From Kalaharituber pfeilii (Eukaryota > Ascomycota > Pezizomycetes > Pezizales > Pezizaceae), in contig WHUZ01000039.1 of assembly GCA_015179045.1 (NCBI GenBank), positions 124,001-188,000 of the forward strand: a stretch of 64,000 nucleotides of DNA, written 5' to 3'. Every line of letters starts with the position of its first letter. The first letter of the stretch is position 1. Both the position numbers and the translations under genes were made by a program. The notes beneath the pieces are model-generated. The model was not told the origin of the DNA, did not search any database, and saw only the letters and a program-made list of their open reading frames with translations. Shown here in pieces: positions 46,798 through 57,825 of this stretch.

Positions 46798-47110
46798 TAT
46801 GGTGTGGAGCAGGGTTACTGCTGTACTTTTTCGTGGGCACTACACCGGTACAGTACAGTTGGGGACGAGGCTACAGTACAGTACCTGTTGCTTGCCAATG
46901 ATTGGTTGATCAAGGATCGCAGCCTTGGGAATGAAGCCATTTATAGATCACAACTCAATGAAAATGGGAAGTGGGGTAAAGTATAGCGAGGTAACACCCT
47001 CAATCTTTCCATTCATCGACGTCGCTCATAACTCCAAAGTGAAAAAGGAAGACTCCTTGCAAAAAGCACACACCATTCTAACCTAACAGAGTTCACTGTG
47101 GCATCACAAA

Positions 47111-50100
47111 ATGGACAATCAGCAACCCGGAAGCCCAGGGGGGAAGAGTGGTATCAGTCAAAAACGTGGTCGGTATGTTAGGTTTCCAAAAAGTAGCGGT
47201 GCTCTTCCTCCGCTTACCAAGTCTAACCTCCGCTACTTGATAGTCTCTCGTTTAGACCAAAGTCCCCTGACAGAAAGCGGAGTCGGACTACCAGTCCTCT
47301 CCCACCTCAAATTAGTACTCCGCTAGTTACCCTCCAAACAGCCCCACAAATGATTCCCCCACAAGGAATAACGAGCTCAGTTACTATCCGTACACCGTCG
47401 CAATCAGCACCCCAATCATCCGTATCACAAATCGTGGACGATGCCTCAGGGCCCAGCTCATTGCATTTGCAAACTGAACATTCAGCAACGCCGCAAGATC
47501 CAGGAAAGAATTCAAGGAATACCTCAATACGAGATGAAATCGAAGGTGTAATTCAGGATTTAAAGCAGTGGAAAAATACTAGCAGGTATAATGAGCATAA
47601 GGATGCAGTGGAGCGGATTGGACGGATCTTGAAATGCATAGAGAGTTATGCAAAAATTGTTGATGTAGCAATACAGCATAGTCCGACCATCACCGCTCTT
47701 GTTTGGGCTGGTGTTAGGGTTATTTTGAAGGTCAGTCGTAACGTTCCTGTACTCAAATATAGAGATTAACCAAGATAATAGGTTGGGCTCAATTATGTCC
47801 AATTAATGGAAAGTCTGGAAATTACATTAGCAACCATTGTTGAAACGATGGCCAAATGCGAATTCTATGCCAATATCTATATGAATGCATCTTTGGAGGC
47901 GACATTTCATTCAGACTTGACAAGGGACGCTTTCAAACGCAGGCTGAATTGCGCTCTGGAAGAACTCAATAAGGCGGTCTTGGCTTTTACAGAAAAAGTA
48001 CAAAAATATTTTCAAAAATCGAGTAAGATATTCTATTCCTATTTAAACTTATTTAGATCACTTGGGTATCCTGCTTACAAGAATTGTGTAAATCTAGAGG
48101 CAAGACAGGTGCAATATCTGTTCAAACCCTTTTCGGTGGTGATCCAACCATTGCTTGATGATATATATCAGAAGGAAAAGGTTGTTCGAGAGTGTGCAGA
48201 TGAAGCCGGAATGAAAAGGATTATGGGTAAAAATGCCAAATAACCTGCAAGTCTTGCATAAGCATGTTTTTCTAATGAGAATAGAGAATTCTGAGAAGCT
48301 TAATCAAATGGAGAGTGTCTTGAATGATATAAAGAGGGAGATGCAGCCTTTGTCGAGGGTAGAAGGTGAGTGTACAGTTATGTTATAACTCTGTTTGTTT
48401 ACAAACAATACTAATAAAATATACTCAGATATCTATACTTCAGTCAAGAAGATAGAAGAACTATTAAACGGGATAAGTATGTGATATACACACCCTTGCT
48501 ATGCACTGATTATTAACTTAGAATCAGAATGGAATCAGTATCAAACGCTATTTGGGGCATCTGAGTTAGAGCAGCTTAAGACCAGCTACCTAGACAAATA
48601 TCAGCTGGAGGAGTTTGAACTTGATCTGTATATTCCAGCAGAGGGAACGAGAAACCAGCATGGCAGTGAGCGTTTTGACCTGCTAGAGGCGGTTCAGAAT
48701 TTCTTATTGGATGCTGTACCACAAAAAGTTTGCCTGATTCAAGGTACTGCAGGATCTGGAAAGTCGACATTCAACCATCGTCTTGCACGTAAGCTATGGT
48801 CTGGCTATGAGAACCATGCCACTCCCAACCAAGCAACCGCCATAATTCCCTTATTCATTCCGCTTTACAGATTCTATATATCAGGGAAAGAAGTAAACCG
48901 AGATATGATAACCGCGTTCTTCAAAACACAAGGTTTTAGTGAGGATCAAATAAAGCTAGCCCAAAAAGAGTGGCATTTCGTATTTATTCTGGATGGCTAT
49001 GATGAAGTTGAGAAGCGGGACCGGAATTTTTTTACAGAAAACGAACTTGACCTATGGAATGCTAAAGTTGTCATCACTAGCCGGCCTGAGTATTTATCCT
49101 CAAGTTATCAGAGCAAGTTTCACCCGCCTGGTCAGCCGCAGCTATTACAAGAATATTGGCTTGCTCCCTTTTCAAAGTCAAGCATACGGCAATATATTTC
49201 ACAATACCTAAAGGCCAAACCTACTGGACGTTCGGTTGAGGATTACGAACAGTATATAAGGAAGCCTGATGTGTGTGCATTAATCACCAATCCTTTTCTC
49301 CTCAGGATGATTATGGCTATAGCACCAGCTCAGAACAAAGACCAGCTCAAGCGTGTGAATTTATACAAACAGTTCATCAACGATTGGCTACAGAAAGCAA
49401 AGGCCCGTTTAGATACAGTTCAGTTATCAGAGACTCATCGCGATGCTTATACACATTTAGAGCAGAATGAATTTAGCCTTCAAGCACGACATTTTTGCCA
49501 ACAGTTTGCACTAGCCTTGTATCGTCATCAAGTACTGGAAGCATCATATGTCCCAAGTGTTATTCCCTATGGGCAGTCCCGTTCACATGACCGGTCTATC
49601 TGGAAGGAGTTTTTAGCGAATGATAACAATGTAACGCAGATTTTACGCTTCAGTTCACCACTTATTCGGCAGGGACACTCATTTCGATTTTTACATAAAT
49701 CGCTACGGGACTATTTGGTAGCCGAAGCAGTTTGGCAAGATGAGTCACTCAAAGAGTGTAAGGCCAATGCACTGATCAATGAGTTTCATCTTGTTGATGA
49801 TCCTGGTATTCTTGACTTCATCGTTGAAAAAGCATGGCTATTACATGACACTCTTCTGGCTTTAATTGAGCGTTCTAAAACTGACTCTGATTTTTCCACC
49901 GCGGCGGCAAATGCAATTACAATTCTAGTTAGAGGTGGGAAGAGCTTTACTGGTTATGATTTGCAAGGGATACGGATTCCCAGGGCTGATCTAAGTCGTG
50001 GCTTCTTTCACGGGGCTCAACTGCAAAATGCAGACCTATCTCAGGTTGGTGTAATCGCTAAAACTCATTACTCGTATCCAAAGTTAACTAAGGCATCGCA

Positions 50101-52142
50101 AGCAGGCTCGTGTGCATCAAATATGGCTTAAGGAGGCAGACTTGAGTAAAGCTAGCATGAGCCTTGTATCGTTTGGGGAAACACCTTTCATTCAGCTACC
50201 ACTATCAGGAATTGCGAGTAGCTTTTCCTTCTCTCCTGATGGTCGACTGCTTGCTTCTGGCAATAGTGATGGTGCTTTCCAGCTCTGGTCAGTTCAACGT
50301 CAAGAGGTAATCCATACCTTCCAGGGCCATAGTGGCGGCGTAAGGAGTATAGCCTTCTCTCCTGATGGTCAGCTGCTTGCTTCCGGCAGTGGTGATCACA
50401 CTATTCGGCTTTGGTCAGTTCAGCGTCAAGAGGCAATCTATACCTTCCAAGGCCATAGTAATTCAGTAACGAGTGTAGCCTTCTCTCCTGATGGTCAGCT
50501 GCTTGCTTCTGGCAGTGATGATTGCACTATCAGGCTTTGGTCAATTCAGCGTCAAGAGGCAATCCATACCTTTCAGGGTCATAGTGACTGGGTAAGGAGT
50601 GTAGCCTTCTCTCCTGATGGTCAGCTGCTTGCTTCCGGCAGTGATGATCGCACTATCCGGCTTTGGTCAATTCAGCGTCAAGAGGCAATCCATACCTTCC
50701 CGGGTCATAGCCACTGGGTAAGGAGTGTAGCCTTCTCTCCTGATGGTCAGCTGCTTGCTTCCGGCAGTGATGATCGCACTATCCGGCTTTGGTCAATTCA
50801 GCGTCAAGAGGCAATCTATACCTTCAAGGGCTATAGTGATGGCGTAATGAGTATAGCCTTCTCTCCTGATGGTCAGCTGCTTGCTTCTGGCAGTCATGAT
50901 CGCACTATTCGGCTTTGGTCAGTTCAGCGTCAAGAGGCAATCCATACCTTCCAAGGCCGAAGCAATTCAGTAATGAGGGTAGCCTTCTCTTCTGATGGTC
51001 AGCTGCTTGCTTCCAGCAGTGATGATCGCACTGTCCAGTTCTGGTCAGTTCGGAATCAAGAAGCAATCCATACCTTCAGGGGCCATAGCAGCTTGGTAAC
51101 GAGTGTAGCCTTCTCTCCTGATAGTCAGCTGCTTGCTTCTGGCAGTCATGATTCCACTGTCCGGCTCTGGTCAGTTCATCGCCAAGAGGCAATCCATACC
51201 TGCCAGGGTCATAGCCACTGGGTAACGAGTGTAGCATTCTCTCCTGATGGTCAGCTGCTTGCTTCCACCAGTCATGATGGCACTGTCCGGGTCTGGTCAG
51301 TTCAGCATCAAGAGGCAGTCCATACCTTCCAGAGCCATAGTAAATTAGTAACGAGTGTAGCATTCTCTCCTAATGGTCAGCTGCTTGCTTCCACCAGTCA
51401 TGATTGCACTGTCCAGCTCTGGTCAGTTCAGCTTCAAGAGGCAATTCATATCTTCCAGGGCCATAGCAACTCAGTAACGAGTGTAGCCTTCTCTCCTGAT
51501 GGTCAACTGCTTGCTTCTGGCAGTGGTGATTGCACCGTCCGGCTCTGGTCAGTTCAGTGTCAAGAGGCAATCCATACCTTCCAGGGTCATAGCCGCTGGG
51601 TAACGAGTGTAGCCTTCTCTCCTGATGGTCAGCTGCTTGCTTCTGGCAGTAATGATCACACTATCCGGCTTTGGTCAGTTCAGCGTCAAGAGGCAATCCA
51701 TACGTTCCAGGGCCATAGCCACTGGGTAACGAGTGTAGCCTTCTCTCCTGATGGTCAGCTGCTTGCTTCTGGCAGTCATGATCGCACTGTCCGGCTCTGG
51801 TCAGTGAATACATTGCAAGCATTGGCCAGCATCGATTCCTTTTACTTCCCAATTCATTCGCTTGCATGGGCAATCGATCCCAGGATTCCTTACCTGACAA
51901 TAGGTAGTGGTAACGCAGTTCATTTGTGGCAGGTGAAACACAAGCTAGACAGTCACTTCTTGGATATCATTTGTCATTGGGCAATACCCCACAACAGACT
52001 CGTCCTCACCAATACAAACATCCAGGGTGTGACTGGCCTGGATTCGCTCAATTTGCGCCTGCTCAGACAACACAAAACAGTTGGTGAGCCTGCAGTTGAG
52101 CCGGGAAAAGGGGAAACTCTTATAGACACTGTCGTGGGATAG
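47111..52142 (+). CDS. NACHT-WD40 NLR (STAND) protein, complete copy
   Basis: Start in CACAAAATGG context. Introns 47173-47255, 47731-47781, 48366-48428, 48477-48521 and 50045-50105 restore one frame. One further intron is needed near 48181-48262 (either 82 nt in phase 0, or only 25 nt at 48227-48251). Product about 1,550 residues. Residues 1-100: polar, with an AT-hook-like KRGRPK and basic cluster. About 100-330: helical N-terminal domain (ITALVWAGVRVILKVGLNYV) like those preceding NACHT in fungal STAND proteins. About 437: P-loop GTAGSGKST; Walker B FVFILDGYDEV; then RPEYL and LAPFSKSSIRQYI. A short pentapeptide-like linker (DLQGIRIPRADLS) follows. About 907-1450: 13 WD40 repeats of 42 residues. 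By family, an NTP-driven oligomerising sensor in non-self recognition; the ligand is unknown. No stops or shifts seen. Confidence 0.92.
50214..51851 (+). repeat. 13 tandem 126-bp WD40 repeat units
   Basis: Units start at 50214 and every 126 bp after (50340, 50466, 50592 and so on to 51726). The core SVAFSPDGQLLASGS is almost invariant. Variation is concentrated at the two residues after GHS (GG, NS, DW, HW, SL, KL, RW) and around the D-x-T site (DH, DC, DR, DS, DG). The first and last units are the most diverged. Confidence 0.95.
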
Positions 52143-52386
52143 CAAATGTCAATTGTATCATGAGGCACTGCCTGGGTCCTAGTCTACCATTCCTCGTGGC
52201 TACCTGCACCCCTTTATATAGCCTGCTCAAATGTGTTACGCTTAATAAATGCTTACTTTCTCACCATGTTTGTCATTCGGTGACACCCAGTAGTAGCACG
52301 TTGCCGTAGTACAGCAGCGCCACTCGTTCTCGAGTTTACTTCACTGTCTTCTCGTGATAGCTATTCGTGCCGTGATTCCTTCGCCA
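52143..52386. other. 3' flank of NLR copy 1
   Basis: No gene. A LINE poly-T tail begins at 52387. Confidence 0.5.
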
Positions 52387-52605
52387 TTTTTTTTTTTTTT
52401 TTCTTTTCTTAATATCACGTAGGCCGCTTATCGATGCTCGCTATGGCAGGGACCCTGGGCCGAAGCCCTCAATCCTCGGTCGCAAAATAAAGGAAAAAGC
52501 GCTGCTATCTACACGAGTCCTTACCCATCCCCCCTCCCCCGGCCCCTTGTCACTGCCTTCAGGGAGTAGAACAGTTGCTCGAGGATGTCCACCTCTTCAC
52601 CATTC

Positions 52606-52652
52606 ATCGCCATAGCGCATAGGGCGGCACGCGATTAATGATATAAAAAAAA
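52606..52652 (+). mobile_element. 47-bp LINE family B tail nested in LINE family A
   Basis: CGCCATAGCGCATAGGGCGG plus a short A tail. Exact 12-bp duplication TCTTCACCATTC at 52594-52605 and 52653-52664. It shows family B active after this family A copy landed. Confidence 0.92.
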
Positions 52653-52664
52653 TCTTCACCATTC

Positions 52665-53640
52665 TCATGCCTCTCCACCCACTTCCCTTGTTCTACGTCC
52701 TCCCACTTTTCCCACCCTTCTAGATATACCACCTCTTCGCATCTGAAGGCCAGATGGTCTGCCGTCTGTTCCTCCCTACATTCGCTCTCTGCCCCCACCC
52801 TCCTGCCAATTCTTACTCCCAATCCTCCGTCATTCCCTTTTCTGTCCGCATCCTCGCGAAGGTGGTGGCTGCTTGCCGGGCCCACCCCATGATTTCCCGC
52901 CTCCATACCCTGCCCCTTTCTGCTGCCCTCAGCTGTTTCCATGTCTGCCGCAGCTCCCCGTCAGTTACCACTGTCCTACCCTGTCTTGTTGCCCCTCTTC
53001 GCCTCCTCATCCGCCTTCTCGTTCCCCTCGATGCCTATGCGTGCCTTAACCCGCATAAACTGGACTTCGTTTCCCCCATTTTTTCGTCTAGCAATTTCAT
53101 CCAACACTTTCCGCAGTCTGTAGTTCTTGCCTTCCCCCTTCTGCCTGCTTTTCGTACGGCTGCTATTGCTGCCTGCGAGTCCGTCAAAATCATCAAGGGT
53201 GCCTGCGCTGCCCTTTCAAGACCTTTCATCATCCCCTTCACCTCCCCAACCCATACCGTGGCTCCACTCCACATGCCTTCTCCTCCGCCTCTATCCCACT
53301 TCCAATACCCTCCTCCCACCTTTCCTTTCTCGTTCATGCTTCCATCTGTGTAGACCCCCGCCATCCCTTTCGTGGCCCACTCGACGGAAGCTTCCCACTC
53401 TACTTTACCACCCCCCATTCTCCCATCGCCTTGCACCTTTTCCACCTCTACTTTCTCACATTTCCCTCCCCAAGACACCTCATCTACGCCTTCAGGGCAT
53501 GACGAAACTGACCATGCTTTGCATGCGCCCTGCCACAGACTCGAAGCCGTCCGTTTCCTCCTTCGCCCGCCCCACATCCCAGTCCCCCTTTGCCAGTTTC
53601 CTCCAGTAGCTATTTGCTCCAAATCGCCTTTATGGGTCAA
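52665..53640 (-). pseudogene. LINE ORF2 C-terminal fragment (RNase H), family A
   Basis: The minus strand reads GVYTDGSMNEKGKVGGGYW (RNase H first motif) and PLMILTDSQAAIAAVRKAG. After a frameshift near 53035-53100 it reads HIGIEGNEKADEEA, and then ECREEQTADHLAFRCEEV (finger) in a third frame. Several frameshifts, no reverse transcriptase: a decayed fragment. It resembles the family A copy at 55253-55730. Confidence 0.8.
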
Positions 53641-53801
53641 CCTGAGTTGATACCTCCTTGTGGCTATTCGTAATTTGAATGTGGCGAAGTGGCGAGAGCT
53701 ATTAGTGGCGGAACCAGTTGTGAGCGATGTACAGCTGGCAAAGGTGTCTGCTGAGGCGGGTTGCCACGCATCCTGCTGCAGTGAGCGTCGTTATGTTATT
53801 G

Positions 53802-53872
53802 AGATGCCCTGCCATGGCGAACAGCTGCAAACGGGGTCACGTGATATATGTATAAAAAAAAAAAAAAAAAAG
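53802..53872 (+). mobile_element. LINE family A 3'-tail micro-insertion
   Basis: CCCTGCCATGGCGAACAGCT to GGGGTCACGTG and an A tail. Only a 7-bp exact duplication (GTTATTG at 53795-53801 and 53873-53879), with partial similarity beyond. Confidence 0.8.
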
Positions 53873-54079
53873 GTTATTGCATTGCTCGTGTCATAATATG
53901 CCTCGAGAGGATTCCCCATTTCAAACCCCATCTCTCAACTGCTTACTCCCTAGGCCTGCTGTATAATGAGATAGCGCAGATTTTTTTTTTAATAAATATC
54001 ATTAATCGCACGCCGCCCTAAGAGCTATGGCGATATTTAGTTACATATGAAATAAAAGGAAAGTTAGAAATAAAAGTAG

Positions 54080-54199
54080 AAATCCCCGGAAACTCCTGCG
54101 TGAAGGGGAAGTGAGAATAACAATAACAGTAACAGATAAAAGTAGCAATCCCCGGAACCTGCTGTGTGAAGGGGAAGTGAAAATAACAATAATAATAAC
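54080..54199. repeat. Two-copy ~60-bp tandem duplication
   Basis: AATCCCCGGAAMCTSCTGYG...GTGAAGGGGAAGTGARAATA occurs twice back to back, inside the 3' non-coding part of the LINE derivative. Confidence 0.75.
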
Positions 54200-54239
54200 A
54201 GTTTTCCAGGTCATGTCGGTACATGAGGAGACATCTTCA

Positions 54240-54660
54240 TTCTACCTCCGACCTCTGTCCCACTATTTCTGGCATGCCCTGAGCCATCTTCCTCCTAGCC
54301 TCCCCTTGTTTATTTCAGTTGGTCTCTCCAGGTGCACGACCACCGAGCTCGTTGCTTTTCCCTCCTCGACTAGCGTCGTCTTCTTAGCCATCGTATCCCC
54401 AGAATTCTTCCCAGGTCTTTGTTTTTTGCCTCCATCCATCTTTGGACATTCCTGGGGTCCTTTCTCAGGGCTATCCCATGTACTACAATGCCGAACTTCG
54501 GGGTGGTGGCACTGTTTAGATGGGGCGGGGATTTGGCTTTGGGGGCGCGGAGGGGCTTGGTCGTCGGTGTGGTGTGGGAGCGGGAGTGGGTGCGGGGGTT
54601 GGTTGGCTTGTCACGGAGGTGCTGCCCGGAGTGCTGTCGGCGGGATCCCGACCAGTAGCG
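54240..54660 (-). pseudogene. LINE ORF1 fragment, family B derivative
   Basis: The minus strand encodes a Pro-rich part, then FGIVVHGIALRKDPRNVQRW and LGRILGIRWLRRR, after which stops and shifts appear. Homologous to the fragment at 16604-17104. Confidence 0.7.
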
Positions 54661-54753
54661 AAGAGGCTATTAGCGCAGGATATACAGTAGAAGCCTTATT
54701 AATTTACACCAAGCATAACAGAATAATATAGCAGTTTGTATATAGGAGAAATA

Positions 54754-54807
54754 ATCGCCATAGCCCCTAGGGCGGCATGCGATCACTGATATAAAAAAAA
54801 AAGAAAA
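54754..54807 (+). mobile_element. LINE family B 3'-tail micro-insertion
   Basis: TCGCCATAGCCCCTAGGGCG through GATCACTGATAT and an A-rich tail. Exact 12-bp duplication ATAGGAGAAATA at 54742-54753 and 54808-54819. Confidence 0.92.
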
Positions 54808-55063
54808 ATAGGAGAAATAGAGAAAAGTATGAAGTTGTCACAAGACCTCTTGTTATGTACCGGTCACGTCGCCATGACAACAATGTCCAGCTTATGTCCG
54901 ATTACGGCCTCTGTCTTTCAACACCCCCACCGCACTCGCAACATCGGACCTTTGACAAAGGGCTTCATTTCCTGAACCCAATAACCAGTGCACGAAAAAG
55001 TGCATATCACCACCAAGTCCATAATTCTTTATGTATATTGCTCTAGATCTTGCATGCTAAGGA

Positions 55064-55064
<1 letters not shown>

Positions 55065-55096
<32 letters not shown>

Positions 55097-55730
55097 ATAA
55101 CCCCGCTTGTAGCACGTGGCCATGGCAGGGTCCCTGGGCAAGCCCTCGAAGCCCGGAGACAGGCTTAACAAACCCCCCTCTCCCCCTCCCCTCTTCTCCA
55201 CACTTTCGCACCCCGGCAAGCAAACTTCCCCGACGGCAAACCGCACGGCGCCCTAGAACCTGATCCCGGAGAAGAACCTTTCCAACTCATCCCACTCCTC
55301 CCCATTCTCTGCTGTCCTTTTCCAGTTCTTCCCCATATCCCCCCATTCTCTAAAGCCTTCTGGGCGAAACCTCTGCTGACTGCACTGGAAGGCTAGGTGC
55401 GCCCCCGTCTGGGCCTCCCCGCAGCTGCACTTGTCCGATTCCGCCACTCCCATCCTCTTCAACCACACCCCGCACCTTCCTCTCTCCAGGCGCATGGCAG
55501 TGAAGTTGGACACCGCTGTCCTATTCCACTCCATAACCTTCCCCTTTCCAAAGCCCTCCACTTCTCTCCTCTCCTTCCTCCACGCTTTCACCCTCTGGCG
55601 CACTCCACTTCCAGTGGCCACCTCCTTACCCTGCATTCCCGTCCCCTTCTTTGCCCACTCATCCGCCTTCTCGTTGCCTGCGATTCCGATATGAGCTTTT
55701 ACCCACAACAGTTTCGCACTCTGGGGGGGA
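55065..55730 (-). mobile_element. 5'-truncated LINE family A
   Basis: 666 bp in reverse orientation: poly-T, complement of the family A end, then the C-terminal coding part. Exact 14-bp duplication TGCATGCTAAGGAT at 55051-55064 and 55731-55744. This copy links the family A tail sequence to RNase H coding DNA. Confidence 0.95.
55253..55730 (-). pseudogene. LINE ORF2 C-terminus: end of RNase H plus finger, family A
   Basis: Open for about 158 codons to a stop at 55253-55255: LLWVKAHIGIAGNEKADEWA (last RNase H motif), then a basic helical linker, then CSCGEAQTGAHLAFQC (finger). Truncated at the 5' end by the insertion boundary, otherwise undamaged, so fairly young. Confidence 0.88.
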
Positions 55731-55744
55731 TGCATGCTAAGGAT

Positions 55745-57825
55745 GAAGGCGAAAGTTCAATACGCCGCCTTGAGATAACTATTTCTACTCATCAAATTAA
55801 TACTGATGAATCTCAGGAATCGTAGGTCGTCAATGCGCCTGTCGCCCATGAAAGCTCTTACAATGTGTCATTCCAACGTTGCGACAACTTCTACTTCGAA
55901 GAGTAACAGACCAGCAACCCCCTCTCCCTCTATGGTATGCTTTTCTTGTAAATCCGACATTATCACTCCTCCAAAGTCCCAGGATTGTAGAAAAATTGAA
56001 CACTTTTCAATGCACTAAAAATCATTTGGCAGATGCAGCGGAGGTCATTGGCTTAGTTGCTTAGGACGATATTACTGTCGAGTTGCTCGTTTTCCGGGGA
56101 ATGTTCGTTCTCATTCAGTTCAATGAACCCGGCCGTTACAAATAGAGACCTTTAATTCCCTCGCACGTGCAGACTTTCAAAGCAGCTAGGTTGTGAATAT
56201 TAAAACTCAGGATACAGCATCACTACCCCGAAAATACAAAGATTTACAATACCCTCTCCTTCTCCAAATACTTAGGTACCTAAGCTTCTCTTTTTCTTTT
56301 CTTTGTTTGCGTAGCCGATCTGGACCGACAATTCGGCACCACATTTTTTGGAAAGTAAAATCTGGACTGTAACCTTCGATCTTCGAACACTAACGTAGTC
56401 TACTGGGGTAGCACAACTGGGATATTGTGCATTTTCCAGATGTCGCAATGTATTTTTGATTACCTGCCTTGGCCGTTTTTTGACCATCTAAATGGTGCAT
56501 TGTCCACATAAATTTGTTCCAAGAATGCGATGCGGAGCGTCATCTCGCCTCCTCTGTTGCCCCACCCATAAGGTGGTCCCTGCCATGTCTGAATCTCACC
56601 TAGCAATTTGTAACAATGCTCTCCAAGGCAGATATCTACTGGGTTTCATTTGTAATCTACTCTTGCCAGCGGTTCATAGAAGAGGTATACTAGCATGCAG
56701 CTCATCCAAATCTAGGTGGAGACGCTTCTCCATCTCTACCTGCAGTAGCGCATCTTGCCCTATCTGTATTCCTCAGATACCAGTCCAACTAGCAACTTTT
56801 CTCGCTATCACCGGGCATCACAGGTACAAGGCGAAGTTGGGGAGGAGACGGAAGGAGGCAGGCTCATTTACCGGAGCTTTTGCTTTGAGAGTAGATTCAA
56901 AGCTGGGAATAAACATCTGGTAGATATTCCTATACTTCGGGTGGTTTGACTCTTTTGCGTTGCGATAGCCCACTTGCGCCAGAATACTCCGGAATTGCAG
57001 GTTAAATGGACGGGAATGAGTATAAAAAAAATACGCAAACTTCTCACGTGGAACAAATCGCGATTGACTTTTAATGCGATTACTTGCGGTACCAAGTAAT
57101 TCGGAATAATAATATGGTCCTAAAAAGTCTGACTTTGACTACCCTTAATGTACTTATGTTAACGGCCATCTTCTGCACCGTTCGATTGGGATTGCAGCTT
57201 CCGAATACGGGGTACGTCTTTTAATCTACACTGGGGTCAATGTGCGGCCAGAGCAATTACCGCGCGCTCCAACTGGAAATCTACTGAGGCTCAGGTACGT
57301 GCAAATGGTTATGGGCCAAGTAAGTAGCGTGGTACATGCATTACCAGCATAACGTGATGCACAGTGGGATTTCCTCTTGACGTTTCAGCCTCACGACGCC
57401 TTGCATCGATACTACTGACATTTCCAGAAGCCTTGCATTCGCTATCCGGCATTTCCGCGATCATTTGATATTCTCATATCACCAGATAGGGCGGACAATA
57501 TGGACATCATTTTGTATAAAAAGTCTCTGGGTCCTCTCATGCTCTTTGGTTCATATCTTTTACTAAAATCAAAAACAGGCTGCCGTGGTTCCACTAGGAT
57601 TGAATCATATGGAACCGGTAGTCTCGTTGGAACCGGAGCATTACAGTCCATCTTATTGGAAAAAGTTTGCCGGATAACCCTCTTCCCCAGCTCCGAATCG
57701 AACTGGGGCCCTCAATTCTATACCTCTCCATTGGCGCTTGTTGTTACCTCCATCGCTGGAGACAACAGCATTCCACTTCGACCAAGGTATATGTCAGTTC
57801 GGAAAGGTGACAACTCCACCTTCTC
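55745..57825. other. Intergenic, no gene recognised
   Basis: Short open frames only, for example 56492-56923 (plus), without recognisable domains. Confidence 0.4.

Larger units (their letters stand above)
42761..52145 (+). repeat. Segmental duplication, copy 1 (NLR gene plus 5' flank)
   Basis: From AGTACCGATGGAAAGG onward this segment is collinear and nearly identical with 60062 to the window end, apart from the transposon at 44162-46797, short indels, and two blocks present only in copy 2 (about 60206-60418 and 61167-61357). The 5' limit is sharp; the 3' limit cannot be set because copy 2 is cut by the window. Confidence 0.93.
52387..53650 (-). mobile_element. 5'-truncated LINE family A with RNase H region
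   Basis: Poly-T at 52387-52402, then the complement of the family A end (GGCCGCTTATCGATGCTCGC, then CTATGGCAGGGACCCTGGGC) and about 1.2 kb of coding remnant. No clear target duplication, so the 5' limit is approximate. A family B tail inserted into it at 52606. Confidence 0.8.
53980..54668 (-). mobile_element. Internally deleted LINE family B derivative, second copy
   Basis: Reverse orientation: poly-T, family B 3' end, then directly an ORF1 region (54240-54660) reading HGIALRKDPRNVQRWMEA before decaying through stops. Duplication TAGCGCAG at 53972-53979 and 54669-54676. Same ORF1-to-tail structure as 16604-17271; here the joint region also holds a 60-bp tandem duplication. Confidence 0.8.

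Noticed and set aside
51076..51900. Antisense frames across the WD repeats
   Set aside because: The periodic antisense reading follows from the 126-bp repeat; the plus strand encodes WD40 units.
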